Assembly: GCF_014645135.1 (NCBI RefSeq)
Contig: NZ_BMLH01000004.1
Coordinates: forward strand, 1 to 64,000
Origin: Rheinheimera tangshanensis
Lineage (GTDB): Bacteria > Pseudomonadota > Gammaproteobacteria > Enterobacterales > Alteromonadaceae
Reading direction: 5' to 3'
DNA: 64,000 nt
Position 1 is the first letter of the stretch; every line of letters starts with the position of its first letter. Both the position numbers and the translations under genes were made by a program. This document shows, one piece after another, positions 10,041 to 19,176 of the stretch. Under the pieces are notes generated by a model. That model was not told the origin of the DNA. It did no database searches and worked only from the letters and a program-made list of their open reading frames with translations.

Positions 10041-10067
10041 TTCGGTTTATAAATCATAAAACCCGAA
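10041..10067. promoter_or_regulatory. inverted repeat in the putA/Lrp-regulator intergenic region
   Basis: TTCGGTTT and AAACCCGAA face each other across 10 A/T-rich bases, complementary apart from one bulged base. The element ends about 12 bases before the regulator's ATG and lies about 100 bases from the putA start. Lrp/AsnC proteins bind A/T-centred inverted repeats, so this is a plausible operator for autoregulation and putA control. That is inference from position and symmetry only. Confidence 0.35.
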
Positions 10068-10078
10068 AAAATACTGCC

Positions 10079-10588
10079 ATGACTCAAAGCGCCAAAGGCC
10101 GGTTACCGGACCGTATCGACATGACAATTCTAGACACGCTGCAAAAAGATGGACGTATTTCTAATGTCGAACTGGCAAAAAAGGTCAACTTAAGCCCAAG
10201 CCCTTGCATAGACAGGGTTCGCAAGCTGGAGCAGGACGGTTTTATTGAAGGCTACGGCGCCCGTTTAAACGCCAGTAAACTAGGTTTTGGTACTGCCGCT
10301 TTTATTCAGGTGACCTTGGACAGAACCACAGGTGCAGTCTTTGATCAGTTTCGCGATGCGGTGGTGAAAATTCCACAAGTGGCGGAATGCCATATGGTGG
10401 CCGGTGGTTTTGATTATCTGCTGAAACTACGCTTATCCAGTATGGAGGCGTATCGGGGCGTCTTGGGTTTGATAGTAGATTTGCCAGGGGTTTTGCAGAC
10501 TCATACTTATGTGGTGATAGAGCAGGTAAAGCAGGATGCGGGTTTGCCTTTGAAGTTTGCTGCGGCGCCAGAGGGGAAGACGGAATAA
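10079..10588 (+). CDS. Lrp/AsnC family transcriptional regulator, likely PutR
   Basis: A 169-residue feast/famine regulator. The winged HTH covers about residues 15-65 (DTLQKDGRISNVELAKKVNL then SPSPCIDRVRKLEQDGFI) and is followed by the RAM/AsnC effector domain (about 75-155, with GGFDYLLKLR). It stands divergent from putA with 134 bases between them. Since this PutA lacks its own repressor domain, a proline-responsive activator of putA, as PutR is in several gamma- and alphaproteobacteria, is the best reading. The effector is not shown by sequence. Confidence 0.85.
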   Translation: MTQSAKGRLPDRIDMTILDTLQKDGRISNVELAKKVNLSPSPCIDRVRKLEQDGFIEGYGARLNASKLGFGTAAFIQVTLDRTTGAVFDQFRDAVVKIPQVAECHMVAGGFDYLLKLRLSSMEAYRGVLGLIVDLPGVLQTHTYVVIEQVKQDAGLPLKFAAAPEGKTE

Positions 10589-10650
10589 TTTTTGTTATTT
10601 GGCATGGTGCTGATCGGGCCATGTCGACTAATCACATCTGGGGGGAAATT

Positions 10651-10675
10651 GTAGGGGCGGGTCTTGCGCCCGCCC
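10651..10675 (-). repeat. short G/C palindrome (REP-like), copy 1
   Basis: GTAGGGGCGGG, then CCCGCCC: a 7-bp perfect stem flanked on one side by GTAGG. Similar units occur at 28873, 28922 and 38046. It lies in the 210-base gap between the Lrp regulator and the diguanylate cyclase, which holds no other feature I can support. Confidence 0.5.
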
Positions 10676-10798
10676 GTTGTGTTAGAGGAGTGAACGAAGC
10701 TGGTGTGTAGTTGTAACTGTTTTTGATTGATATATTTTTTGCTTGAAAGCTCTCGTCTTTGAGTTCACGTCGCAGGTGATTTTGCTTGGTTAAGTAGC

Positions 10799-12745
10799 TC
10801 AGACTAGCGTAAGGCACAAGGTTTCAGTACAGGCCTGCTGACGACCATTGGCCTTGGCGCGGTATAACTGCTCGTCGGCCCTGCGAATGGCATCTTCAAT
10901 ATCCTGATGTTTCGTTGTACCTTGCGCATTCACGCTGGCTATGCCTGCAGAAAAACTCACTTCAACGCCTAGTTGTATGTTCTCGGAGCAGTGCTGAGTA
11001 AAGCTGTGTTGCAGGCGCTGTAGTAGCGCTGCAATGGTCAAGGTATCTTGTTCTGTGGTGGCAAGGATAAACTCCTCACCGCCAAAACGGCCGATAATAT
11101 CTGTTTGTCTGAGAGTAGCTTTCGCAGCATTAGCGAATGCAGCTAGCACCGCGTCACCAGCCTGATGGCCATGCTTATCATTGATTTGTTTAAAGAAGTC
11201 GAGATCCAACAATGCAATAGATAGTGGAAATCTTTGACGATGTGCAAGTTGGTGCAGTTGCATAGCTCGCTGAATAAAGGCGCGTCGGTTTAACAGGCCT
11301 GTTAATGGATCCGTGTCGGATAGCTGCTGCAATTTCTGTCCGAGCCGGAAGCTGCGGTAAAGGTACAGCGACAGCACTAGCGTGACCAGTACGCCAGAAC
11401 CAATGATAGTCAGCATCATATACAACCGGGAGGTGGCCTTTTGTTCAGCAGCAGCCAATTGTTCGGCTTGTTTCGCTTTTTCTGCCGCTTGAGTTTCCTC
11501 CTGCGCCATCTCTAAGCGTACTTGATAGCTACTCAGCATCAGGCTTCTTGCTTCGGCATCTTTTTGTGCCCGCAGTTGTTGATAACGCTGGCTGGCTTCA
11601 AAAGCGGCTTGATAATTCCCTTCGACCTTGCGAATTTGCTGCAATAAGTCATACCTTTCCCAGTTGTCCGGATCTGTGATCCGGTTCAGCATAGCTTTGG
11701 CGGAAGGGAGATCGTTCAGTTGCAAGTAGGCTAGTCCGGCGTAATAAGCCGAACGCTCGTTGAGGCGGGGCATTTGCTGAGTAGTATTAAACTGCACTAG
11801 TCTGGCTATGTTAGCCAGATTGCCTTGCTGCACTTCGCCAAGCAGTACCAGCTTATCCATTACATCAGAGCAGGCTACATTGGTGTGAGCTGCTAGTGAC
11901 GCTTTGGCGTAGCGGATTTTTTCTTCAAGAGGCAGAAAATAAATATTTGCCATGTTGCAGTATTGAATCGCGATAGTTTCATTCATACCTCTCTGTTGTG
12001 CGCGTCTGATCGTTTTATTATAGAGTGCTAATGCCTGCCCAGTATCGCCAATGGCCCCGCTGTGATAAGCCAATTCAGCTTCTAAATCTAAATAAAGCTC
12101 TTTGAATTGCTCCATTGATCCTGAATTCATTACTTCAGCTAATTTGAAGAGCGGTTTTGATATTTTATGAAACTGTTTGAGTTTGTAATAAACTTCAAGC
12201 TGATTCGTTAAAAACATTAAATGAGTTTGAGCGTCATTGATTAAAGCGGGATGTTGTTGCAGGCTGTCCAGCAACACTGCAGCTTGCTCCGCCTGATTCT
12301 GGTAGGTGTACATACCATAGCTTTTCATTGCCATTGCATATAGATAGAGTTCAGGCTGTAGTTCTGGTTTAATGAGTGCCAATGCTTTACCAAGATTCTC
12401 CTCAAGAGGAGCTAAGCCCAAATGCATCTTTATTCGGGCTTTTTCAAGGTATAAAGCTGCTTGACGAATCTGATTATTATTTGTCTTTGCAAGACGCTCA
12501 TCAATTAATTCAATGGTTTTCGCTGCATCTATTGCTGAAGCTTTGTCTAATTCTTGCCGTTCAGCAAAAATCTGCTCAAGACTATATCGCTCTTCAGCCT
12601 GTGCGAAAGGAATGCAGCTCAATCCAGTCAGGGTTAAGGCGAATAATCTAAAGAAGAAACTTTTAAAGCGGTAACACACAGAAGTTCGCGGCTGTTCTAA
12701 AAAACGGCTCAAAAGGGGCAACAACCACAACATGAGTAGGTTCAC
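10799..12745 (-). CDS. TPR-containing membrane diguanylate cyclase (GGDEF)
   Basis: Predicted to make cyclic-di-GMP from two GTP. Order: an N-terminal hydrophobic or signal segment ending in FAQA near residue 50; a periplasmic helical-repeat (TPR-like) sensor region (about 55-400); coiled coil; a membrane segment near 440-465 (LTIIGSGVLVTLVLSLYLY); then a GGDEF domain with DPLTGLLNRRAF and GGEEF. An inhibitory RxxD site (RQTD) lies five residues before GGEEF, so product feedback is expected. The start is uncertain: GTG at 12745 and ATG at 12733 are both possible, and neither has an ideal SD. The signal it senses is unknown. Confidence 0.88.
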   Translation of the reverse strand: MNLLMLWLLPLLSRFLEQPRTSVCYRFKSFFFRLFALTLTGLSCIPFAQAEERYSLEQIFAERQELDKASAIDAAKTIELIDERLAKTNNNQIRQAALYLEKARIKMHLGLAPLEENLGKALALIKPELQPELYLYAMAMKSYGMYTYQNQAEQAAVLLDSLQQHPALINDAQTHLMFLTNQLEVYYKLKQFHKISKPLFKLAEVMNSGSMEQFKELYLDLEAELAYHSGAIGDTGQALALYNKTIRRAQQRGMNETIAIQYCNMANIYFLPLEEKIRYAKASLAAHTNVACSDVMDKLVLLGEVQQGNLANIARLVQFNTTQQMPRLNERSAYYAGLAYLQLNDLPSAKAMLNRITDPDNWERYDLLQQIRKVEGNYQAAFEASQRYQQLRAQKDAEARSLMLSSYQVRLEMAQEETQAAEKAKQAEQLAAAEQKATSRLYMMLTIIGSGVLVTLVLSLYLYRSFRLGQKLQQLSDTDPLTGLLNRRAFIQRAMQLHQLAHRQRFPLSIALLDLDFFKQINDKHGHQAGDAVLAAFANAAKATLRQTDIIGRFGGEEFILATTEQDTLTIAALLQRLQHSFTQHCSENIQLGVEVSFSAGIASVNAQGTTKHQDIEDAIRRADEQLYRAKANGRQQACTETLCLTLV

Positions 12746-12858
12746 TCCATGAATAAAAGGGCGCTACAGGCTCCTTAGATAGTGGCTAGTTATAAACGAT
12801 TTTTAGCTTTAAACACAATGGTTTGGTGCTGCGGCGGTTTAAAGTCAGTGGGGGGCAT

Positions 12859-12901
12859 AAAAAAACAGCTGCTGAGATCAGGGCATCAGTAGCTGTTTTT
12901 T
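12859..12901. terminator. bidirectional intrinsic terminator after ygiM-like gene
   Basis: An A-run, ACAGCT and CTGA, a 10-base loop, TCAG and AGCTGT, then six T residues. The stem has A/T tracts on both sides so it can work in either direction. In its setting it ends the minus-strand YgiM-like transcript. Confidence 0.8.
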
Positions 12902-12949
12902 CAGATCAGTATTGTGGGTATAGTACATGCCGCATTAACTTGGCTTCAA

Positions 12950-13573
12950 TCACATCCAGCGTTCTTTGCGGCGGCGGCCTGGGATTAGGGATGGAACCAC
13001 TAAACCAAACAGTAAACCGGCGAAACCTAAAATAGAACCTAATACCATTTTGTCTTGCCAGAAGGCGGATGGTTTTTCCTGCAGTTGTTGAGTCAGCAGG
13101 GCAATGGTTTGCTGCGCCGTAGCTGTGGCTTTTTCTGCTTGTTGCACTGCGGCGTCTGTTTCATTGAGTTGTTGTTGTAACTGATCTTTTTCTTGCTGCA
13201 ACTGCGACACCAGACTTTGCTGTTGTTGTAATTGCTGCTGTAGTTGCTCGCTTTCACCGCCAAATACCGGAGTTAAGCTGACGTACTGTTTTAAAATCCA
13301 GCCGGTGCGGCCTTTGCTGTCGGTGAGTTGCCAGTATTCGGAGCTACTGTCTTCTGCAACCAATTTAATTTCTTCGCCAGCGGCTATGCTGCCAATAATT
13401 TTGTAGTCGCGGCCCGGGCCGTTGTAGAGATAAGTGATCAGCTTATCGCTGATATAAGCATTTTGTGGGCTGACCGGGGTGCCTGTTGGTTCTTGTTGTG
13501 CAGTGACGCTGGTGCTCAGCAGCACTGTGGCTAGTAGCATGCCTGCTTGCCATGGTCTTGAGGTGATCAACAT
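12950..13573 (-). CDS. YgiM-like SH3 domain protein (TIGR04211 type)
   Basis: A membrane-anchored periplasmic protein of unknown function, found next to the ygiF-glnE genes in E. coli and relatives. From the ATG at 13573 (AGGA seven bases upstream) there are 207 residues: a signal-like segment ending in VTAQ, an SH3b domain (about 35-105; YLYNGPGRDYKIIGSIAAG), a Gln-rich coiled coil (about 110-165) and a C-terminal membrane segment followed by the basic tail GRRRKERWM. The longest frame starts 19 codons earlier without an SD. Divergent from the CYTH gene. Confidence 0.85.
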   Translation of the reverse strand: MLITSRPWQAGMLLATVLLSTSVTAQQEPTGTPVSPQNAYISDKLITYLYNGPGRDYKIIGSIAAGEEIKLVAEDSSSEYWQLTDSKGRTGWILKQYVSLTPVFGGESEQLQQQLQQQQSLVSQLQQEKDQLQQQLNETDAAVQQAEKATATAQQTIALLTQQLQEKPSAFWQDKMVLGSILGFAGLLFGLVVPSLIPGRRRKERWM

Positions 13574-13686
13574 AAAAATCCTAAAAAAACCGACCAACAT
13601 CTGGCCAAAATTGAGAATTAAGCCGATCATAGGCCAGAAGCTAATGACTTGACAACTTCTTCTTACAGAACAGGAATTAAGCCGCT

Positions 13687-14562
13687 ATGGCGATGGAAGC
13701 TGAACTTAAATTTTTACTCACCCAAAGCACACTACCTGCTTTGGACTCTATGTGGCAGCAGTTGGCTGTGGCAGTGCAAAAACATGAAAGCGTGCAGTTA
13801 CTCAATGCTTATTATGAAACGGATGAGCTGTGGTTTCGCAGTCATGATGCGGGCCTGCGTACCCGGCTGAAGAAAGGTCAGTTTGAACAAACCATTAAAC
13901 TCTCAGGGCAGCAGCATGGCGGTTTGCATCTGCGGCCTGAGTACAATTTGCCTTGTGCTTCGGTTTGGCCTGAACTCAGCGCTTTTCCTGCCGAAATCTG
14001 GCCGCAAGGTACAGATTTAGCGTTGCTGCAACGTCAGCTGAAACAACTGTTTCGCACCGACTTTGTTCGTCAAAGCTGGTTACTTACTTTAGCCGACGGC
14101 AGCACAGTGGAAGCCGTGTTGGATCAGGGCGAAGTAGTCTCAGGCGAACAAAAAGAAGTGATAGCTGAGCTGGAACTTGAGCTGCAACAAGGCGATGTGA
14201 AAGCCTTATTTGATGTATCGCGCCAACTGGTGCAATTGTTGCCGCTGCGTTTGGGCTGGCAGTCTAAGGCGGAACGGGGTTATCGTTTGGTGCAGAAGCA
14301 GCCTTTGGTCTTTATGCCACTGGATAACAGCAATACTGCAGCGTTATTAAAATCGCTGCAGTATCACGAGAGTTACTTTTTGCGCAGCCAGGATCCGCAG
14401 TCATGGCAGGTGATCGAACAATGTATCCAGGCCTTGTCTGTTATCTCTGAAGACTTTGCCGCTTTGTCATCGCCTGATGCAACACAAGCCTTGAGTTTTT
14501 TCAGCAGTGCAGCTTATAACTGTGCTTTGCTGAATTGTTCTGAATCTTTGTTTTCTGCCTGA
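13687..14562 (+). CDS. ygiF: CYTH domain inorganic triphosphatase (YgiF-like)
   Basis: A triphosphate tunnel enzyme; E. coli YgiF hydrolyses inorganic triphosphate. The N-terminal EAELK matches the ExExK signature of the CYTH fold. Further tunnel residues include the Arg/Lys cluster in GLRTRLKKGQFEQTIKLS and the acidic strand EVIAELELEL. At 291 residues it is shorter than E. coli YgiF (433), so the C-terminal CHAD-like part is reduced. It lies 7 bases upstream of glnE, the same order as in E. coli, and is probably cotranscribed with it. Confidence 0.85.
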   Translation: MAMEAELKFLLTQSTLPALDSMWQQLAVAVQKHESVQLLNAYYETDELWFRSHDAGLRTRLKKGQFEQTIKLSGQQHGGLHLRPEYNLPCASVWPELSAFPAEIWPQGTDLALLQRQLKQLFRTDFVRQSWLLTLADGSTVEAVLDQGEVVSGEQKEVIAELELELQQGDVKALFDVSRQLVQLLPLRLGWQSKAERGYRLVQKQPLVFMPLDNSNTAALLKSLQYHESYFLRSQDPQSWQVIEQCIQALSVISEDFAALSSPDATQALSFFSSAAYNCALLNCSESLFSA

Positions 14563-14569
14563 GGTATAG

Positions 14570-17395
14570 ATGAGCCAACCGACCGCCTTGTTAAGCCCTG
14601 TATTGCCTGCTGAGTTACAGCATGAAGTGGATTTGGTATGGCCTACTTTAGTCAGACCGGATTTAACTTCGGAGCAGCATCAGGATCTGCAATTACTGCT
14701 GGCGGTTAGTCCTTTTTTAAGCCGGGTGATGCAGCAGCAACCAGAGCTGATTGCTGTGCTGCTGAATAAAGATCTATTGGCTCAGCCTTTAATACATCTG
14801 AACCCATTGTCTGATCTTGCTGATCAATCCGAAGCTACTGTATTTAAAGCTTTGCGCCGTTGCCGAAACGCACAACTGGCGCAAATTCTGGCGGCCGATA
14901 TTCTCGCTGTGAAATCGACAGAGCAGTGCTTGCTGGATATCTCCGCTATGGCAGATAACCTGATTAACAGTGCTTATCAGTGGGCTTATCAGGATATAGC
15001 TACTCAGTGGGGCCAGCCTTTGGATCAACAAGGCAAGCCTATGCCTTTACTGATCTTAGGTATGGGAAAATTGGGTGGTGGTGAGTTGAATTTCTCATCC
15101 GATATCGACCTGATTTTTACCTATCCGCACAACGGTGAAACCAGTGGTGGCCGCAGGTCGGTTGAGAACCAGCAGTTTTTTACCAAGTTAGGTCAGAAGC
15201 TGATATCCGCTTTGCATCAGGTCACAGCCGATGGTTTTGTCTTCAGAGTGGATATGCGCTTGCGGCCTTTTGGCGATTCTGGTCCGCTGGTGCTGAGTTT
15301 TGCTGCGATGGAAGATTATTATCAGGCGCAGGGCAGGGAGTGGGAACGCTACGCTATGCTCAAGGCGCGTATTCTGAATCCTGACTCTGTGCATGCGCCT
15401 GAGCTGAATCAGCTGCTAAAACCTTTTGTTTATCGCCGCTATATCGACTTCTCCGCCTTGGAATCGCTACGCCGGATGAAACAGCTGATCGAGCAGGAGA
15501 ACCGCCGTCGTAATCGCGTGGACAATATTAAGCTTGGCGCTGGCGGTATACGCGAAGTGGAGTTTGTGGTGCAAACTCTGCAGTTAATCCGAGGCGGGCG
15601 TCTGCCTGAGTTACAGCAAGTCTCTATTTTCAAAGCCTTAGAGGCTTTGCAAAGTCAGCAGCTGTTAGAGCCACAACAGTATCAGCAATTGCGACAGGAT
15701 TATTTGTGGTTACGTAAAGTGGAGCAACTGCTACAAGGTTTGGACGATCAACAAACTCAAACCTTACCGTCTGATGAGCTAAACCGGCAACGACTGGTGC
15801 TGGGGTTAGGTTTTAGCAACTGGCAGCAACTGACTGACACCACAGCAGAGGCCATGGGTCGTATTCACCAGCACTTTAAATTAGTGATTGATCAGGGCGA
15901 TAACCCTGAACCGGAAGAAATGGTGTTAGGTCGTTTATGCTGGGACAGTGAATTGCCGTCAGCAGATTTAGCTGAGCATCTGGACTGGTTAGCAGCTGAT
16001 GAAGCAGTGCAATTGCTGGAGCATTTAAAGCAGTTTAAACAGGATTGCCAAAAGCGCAGTGTGGGTCCCCGTGGTCGTGAGCTTTTAGAAAAACTCATTC
16101 CGTTTTTATTGCATCAACTGGCAAAACAGCAAGGCTCGGCTGTGGTATTGCAGCGGGTGCTGGGCGTGTTCCGACAGATTGTCAGCCGTACTGCTTACCT
16201 TGAGTTGTTATCCGAAAATCCGCCTGCGCTGCAGCAATTGGTGATGTTATGCCATAAAAGCGGCTGGCTGGCTGAATATCTGGCGCGCTACCCGTTGTTG
16301 TTGGACGAGCTGATAGACCCGGCTCAGCTGTATCAGGTACCAGACTCGACAGATTACAGTGACAAACTACGGCAAGTGATGCTGCGGGTACCAACGGATG
16401 ATTTAGAGCTGCAAATGGAAGTGTTGCGTCAGTTTAAACAGGCCCAACAACTGCGCATTGCAGCGGCCGATATCACGGGTATTTTACCTTTGATGAAAGT
16501 CAGCGACCACCTGACCTTTTTAGCCGAAGCCATTATTGCCGCAGTAGTGGAGTTGTCCTGGCAACAAATGGCAGAAAAGTACGGCCTGCCAGCAGGTTTA
16601 AAGCCTGAAGATGCCAAAGCTTTTGGGGTGCTGGCTTATGGCAAACTGGGTGGGCTGGAGCTGGGATATGGCTCGGATCTGGATCTGGTCTTTGTGCACC
16701 AGTGTGACAATCTTGCGCCGACTCAAGGTGACAAAGCCATTGACTCCCGTCAGTTTTATATCAAGCTGGTGCAGCGCATCGTACATATGTTTACTACCCG
16801 AACTCCAAGCGGCGTGTTGTATGAGATAGATACTCGCCTGCGTCCTGCCGGTAATTCAGGCTTATTGGCCGTACATATTGATACCTATGCTGAGTATCTG
16901 GAAAAAGACGCCTGGACCTGGGAGCATCAAGCCTTAGTGCGCAGCCGCCTGGTGTATGGTGATGACAAAATTGCCGGGCGTTTTAATCAAATACGCAATG
17001 AAGTCTTAGCCAAACCACGGGATTTAGCCGTGCTGAAAACTGAAGTGACAGAAATGCGGCAAAAGCTGCGACAGCATCATGGTGAGCAGTCAACAGAAGT
17101 CAAACACGCGTCCGGTGGCATAGTGGATCTGGAATTCATCAGTCAGTATCTGGTGTTGGCGTATGGCCATCAGCATGCAGATTTGTATTTTTACAGTGAC
17201 AATATTCGTATTCTGGATGCGGCTGCTGCTGCCGGTTTATTGCAGTTGGAACAAACTCAGGCCTTACAACAGGCCTATCAGCAATTGCGGGGCGTAAGCC
17301 ACAGACAAACTCTGGATCCTGCTACCGAAACCGCACAGCAGTTAGAGCAGGCGATGGAGCAAGTACGGCAGGTATGGGAGCAGTTATTCGATTGA
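14570..17395 (+). CDS. glnE: bifunctional glutamine synthetase adenylyltransferase/deadenylyltransferase
   Basis: GlnE sets the activity of glutamine synthetase by adding or removing AMP in response to PII and glutamine. The 941-residue protein has two nucleotidyltransferase domains, each with a paired-aspartate motif: SSDIDLIF near residue 176 and GSDLDLVF near 702. Each is followed by its helical domain, with the PII-sensing linker between them (E. coli length is 946). The ATG has GAGG 6-7 bases upstream. Confidence 0.96.
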   Translation: MSQPTALLSPVLPAELQHEVDLVWPTLVRPDLTSEQHQDLQLLLAVSPFLSRVMQQQPELIAVLLNKDLLAQPLIHLNPLSDLADQSEATVFKALRRCRNAQLAQILAADILAVKSTEQCLLDISAMADNLINSAYQWAYQDIATQWGQPLDQQGKPMPLLILGMGKLGGGELNFSSDIDLIFTYPHNGETSGGRRSVENQQFFTKLGQKLISALHQVTADGFVFRVDMRLRPFGDSGPLVLSFAAMEDYYQAQGREWERYAMLKARILNPDSVHAPELNQLLKPFVYRRYIDFSALESLRRMKQLIEQENRRRNRVDNIKLGAGGIREVEFVVQTLQLIRGGRLPELQQVSIFKALEALQSQQLLEPQQYQQLRQDYLWLRKVEQLLQGLDDQQTQTLPSDELNRQRLVLGLGFSNWQQLTDTTAEAMGRIHQHFKLVIDQGDNPEPEEMVLGRLCWDSELPSADLAEHLDWLAADEAVQLLEHLKQFKQDCQKRSVGPRGRELLEKLIPFLLHQLAKQQGSAVVLQRVLGVFRQIVSRTAYLELLSENPPALQQLVMLCHKSGWLAEYLARYPLLLDELIDPAQLYQVPDSTDYSDKLRQVMLRVPTDDLELQMEVLRQFKQAQQLRIAAADITGILPLMKVSDHLTFLAEAIIAAVVELSWQQMAEKYGLPAGLKPEDAKAFGVLAYGKLGGLELGYGSDLDLVFVHQCDNLAPTQGDKAIDSRQFYIKLVQRIVHMFTTRTPSGVLYEIDTRLRPAGNSGLLAVHIDTYAEYLEKDAWTWEHQALVRSRLVYGDDKIAGRFNQIRNEVLAKPRDLAVLKTEVTEMRQKLRQHHGEQSTEVKHASGGIVDLEFISQYLVLAYGHQHADLYFYSDNIRILDAAAAAGLLQLEQTQALQQAYQQLRGVSHRQTLDPATETAQQLEQAMEQVRQVWEQLFD

Positions 17396-17406
17396 CGAGA
17401 GGCAGC

Positions 17407-17451
17407 ACGCGCCGCAAGAGGTTTAACTATTGACCCTGCGGCGTGGCGCGT
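17407..17451. terminator. imperfect hairpin between convergent genes
   Basis: ACGCGC pairs with GCGCGT and CCGCA with TGCGG across a 14-base loop. It spans the gap after glnE and the last codons of the convergent gene. No T-run follows, so termination is only a guess from position. Confidence 0.3.
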
Positions 17452-18031
17452 TGATATTAATGCAGTTTTGCTGCAAAAACGGAATGATTTTGTCAGTCAG
17501 TACCACAGCTCTGGAGACATTACAAAAGTAAGCCTGAACGGGTTGTTCAAAGTCTGAGGAGATAGCTTGTGATGCTTCCTGAATGGCACTGATATAACTG
17601 AAGTCAGTTTGGAAATAATGTTTTACTTTATAGTCTTTGGACAAGACCCAAAAAAGTTCCACACCTTCTTTTCTGCCTTGCATCGTCAGCACTGTTTTTA
17701 AGGTATCACCCACGCGGAAACGTCGGTCGGTTTCCTGTCCTTTCCAGTTCTCTGGCAAGGCGACCATACGATTGGCTCTGTCCTGCAACAGTGAGACCAG
17801 ATTACTGTGATCATCCGTCAGTTCTATGACAAAATCAGCCGAGTCTTCGTCGTTATTGGTAAAGGAGCTACGGATATTGCTGTAAAAGTTAGTAAAACCT
17901 TTTACTGCTTCAGAACCTTTTTCAGACAGTGTGTCCGGCTTGAAGTACAGCAATTCAGGTTTAAACATCACAATAGCAGCAAGTATAAACAATAAAGCCG
18001 CAAGCAATAAGTGCTTGATCCAAAACCACAT
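17423..18031 (-). CDS. hypothetical membrane-anchored protein
   Basis: I do not recognise this 202-residue protein. It has one N-terminal membrane segment (about residues 5-23, HLLLAALLFILAAIVMF), then a soluble, presumably periplasmic region without cysteine pairs or repeats that I can assign. The middle (about 65-135) alternates strand-like and charged segments. Two Cys lie near the C-terminus. It sits between glnE and the lipid A acyltransferase and is transcribed leftward like the latter, 91 bases downstream of it, so it could share its transcript. Confidence 0.75.
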   Translation of the reverse strand: MWFWIKHLLLAALLFILAAIVMFKPELLYFKPDTLSEKGSEAVKGFTNFYSNIRSSFTNNDEDSADFVIELTDDHSNLVSLLQDRANRMVALPENWKGQETDRRFRVGDTLKTVLTMQGRKEGVELFWVLSKDYKVKHYFQTDFSYISAIQEASQAISSDFEQPVQAYFCNVSRAVVLTDKIIPFLQQNCININAPRRRVNS

Positions 18032-18122
18032 AGCTTTTATCCCTGGTCAGCGTCAACGCATCATAACTTGCCTTGACGCCGCCCTGCAACTTCAGTTCAT
18101 TGCTGCTGAGCCTGATGCTTTT

Positions 18123-19046
18123 TTAATACAAGCTCGGGTCGTCCGGATTTGGCCGGGTTTTAAAGCGGCGATGTAACCACATATATTGTTCAGGGTGCGC
18201 CAGAATACCTTGCTCCAGCCACTGATTAACACGAGTCACATCAGCTTTAGCATCATCACTTGGGAAGTGGTCAAAAGCAGGTAAGGCATCGACACGGTAA
18301 CCCTGATACCCAGGCAAACGGTAACAATGAATGGGCACAGTTTCACAATTGGCGCTGCCGGCAAACAATAAAGTGCCTGTGGTGGTCGCTGTCTCTTTGA
18401 CGGCAAAAAAAGGCACGAACTCAGCTTTATTGCGGCCATAGTCCTGGTCGGGCAGATAAAAGCAGACTTCTTTTTCATTTAAAGCCTTAATCATGGTGCG
18501 AACATCCCGCTTACCTATCAGGTAGCGATTGGAACGAACCCGGCCATGGTATTGGAAATACTCCATAATTTCATTGTCGTTTGGACGGTAAAAGCCGACC
18601 GCAGGGCAATGAAAACCAAAAGTACGGGCAATCATTTCCAGCGACAAAAAATGACCACTGAGCAGCAACACGCCTTTGCCCTGATCTAAAATGGCCTGAA
18701 TATGTTCTTTACCGGTGAAGTGGCATAAAGGACGGGCGCGCCAGTCTGGCCACCACCAGCCGATAAAGGTTTCAAAAGCGGCTTTGCCGGTTTCTTTAAA
18801 GTTTTGTTTTACTAAGGCTTCGCGTTCAGCTTCCGGCATATCAGGAAAACATAATTCCAGATTGCGGCGGGTTACTTTCACCCTGGATTTCATGGTTTTC
18901 ATTAGCAACCAGCCGACGCCTTCGCCCATTTTCATCAGCACAGGGTAAGGCAGCCACAGCAGCAGCCACATCAGGCCTAAACCACACCATAAGGGCCAGT
19001 GTTTTGGATGCAAAAAACCAATGGTGAAACGTGGGACATGAACCAC
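18123..19046 (-). CDS. lipid A late acyltransferase (LpxL/HtrB family)
   Basis: Adds a secondary acyl chain from acyl-ACP to the Kdo2-lipid A precursor at the inner membrane. From the GTG at 19046 there are 307 residues, the normal size; GAGGA lies 7-8 bases upstream, and the reading VVHVPRFTIGFLHPKHWP matches family N-termini. The longer frame to 19142 adds 32 residues without an SD. Visible: an N-terminal membrane helix (about 20-40), the catalytic HX4E motif at H132-E137 (HFLSLE), and downstream FYLPDQDYG and FVPFFAV. Which position it acylates (LpxL, LpxP or LpxM) cannot be told here. Confidence 0.9.
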   Translation of the reverse strand: MVHVPRFTIGFLHPKHWPLWCGLGLMWLLLWLPYPVLMKMGEGVGWLLMKTMKSRVKVTRRNLELCFPDMPEAEREALVKQNFKETGKAAFETFIGWWWPDWRARPLCHFTGKEHIQAILDQGKGVLLLSGHFLSLEMIARTFGFHCPAVGFYRPNDNEIMEYFQYHGRVRSNRYLIGKRDVRTMIKALNEKEVCFYLPDQDYGRNKAEFVPFFAVKETATTTGTLLFAGSANCETVPIHCYRLPGYQGYRVDALPAFDHFPSDDAKADVTRVNQWLEQGILAHPEQYMWLHRRFKTRPNPDDPSLY

Positions 19047-19125
19047 AGCAAATCCTCGGGCAAAAAAAGAGCGGCTATTGTAACGAAAAAAAACGGGGAA
19101 AAAAGCGCTAACTGGTAGGAACAGG

Positions 19126-19159
19126 CTCACCTGAAACTGCAATTACAGCCTCAGGTGAG
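19126..19159 (-). terminator. hairpin downstream of tolC
   Basis: CTCACCTGA and TCAGGTGAG are a perfect 9-bp inverted repeat with a 16-base loop, starting 17 bases after the tolC stop. There is no T-run, so it may be a weak terminator or 3'-end stabiliser. Confidence 0.35.
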
Positions 19160-19176
19160 AAAGTCTGGAAGAAGCT

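Noticed and set aside
13081-13260. Trinucleotide-rich tract in the YgiM-like gene as a phase-variable repeat
   Set aside because: It encodes an imperfect Gln-rich coiled coil; there are no exact tandem units and the frame is intact.
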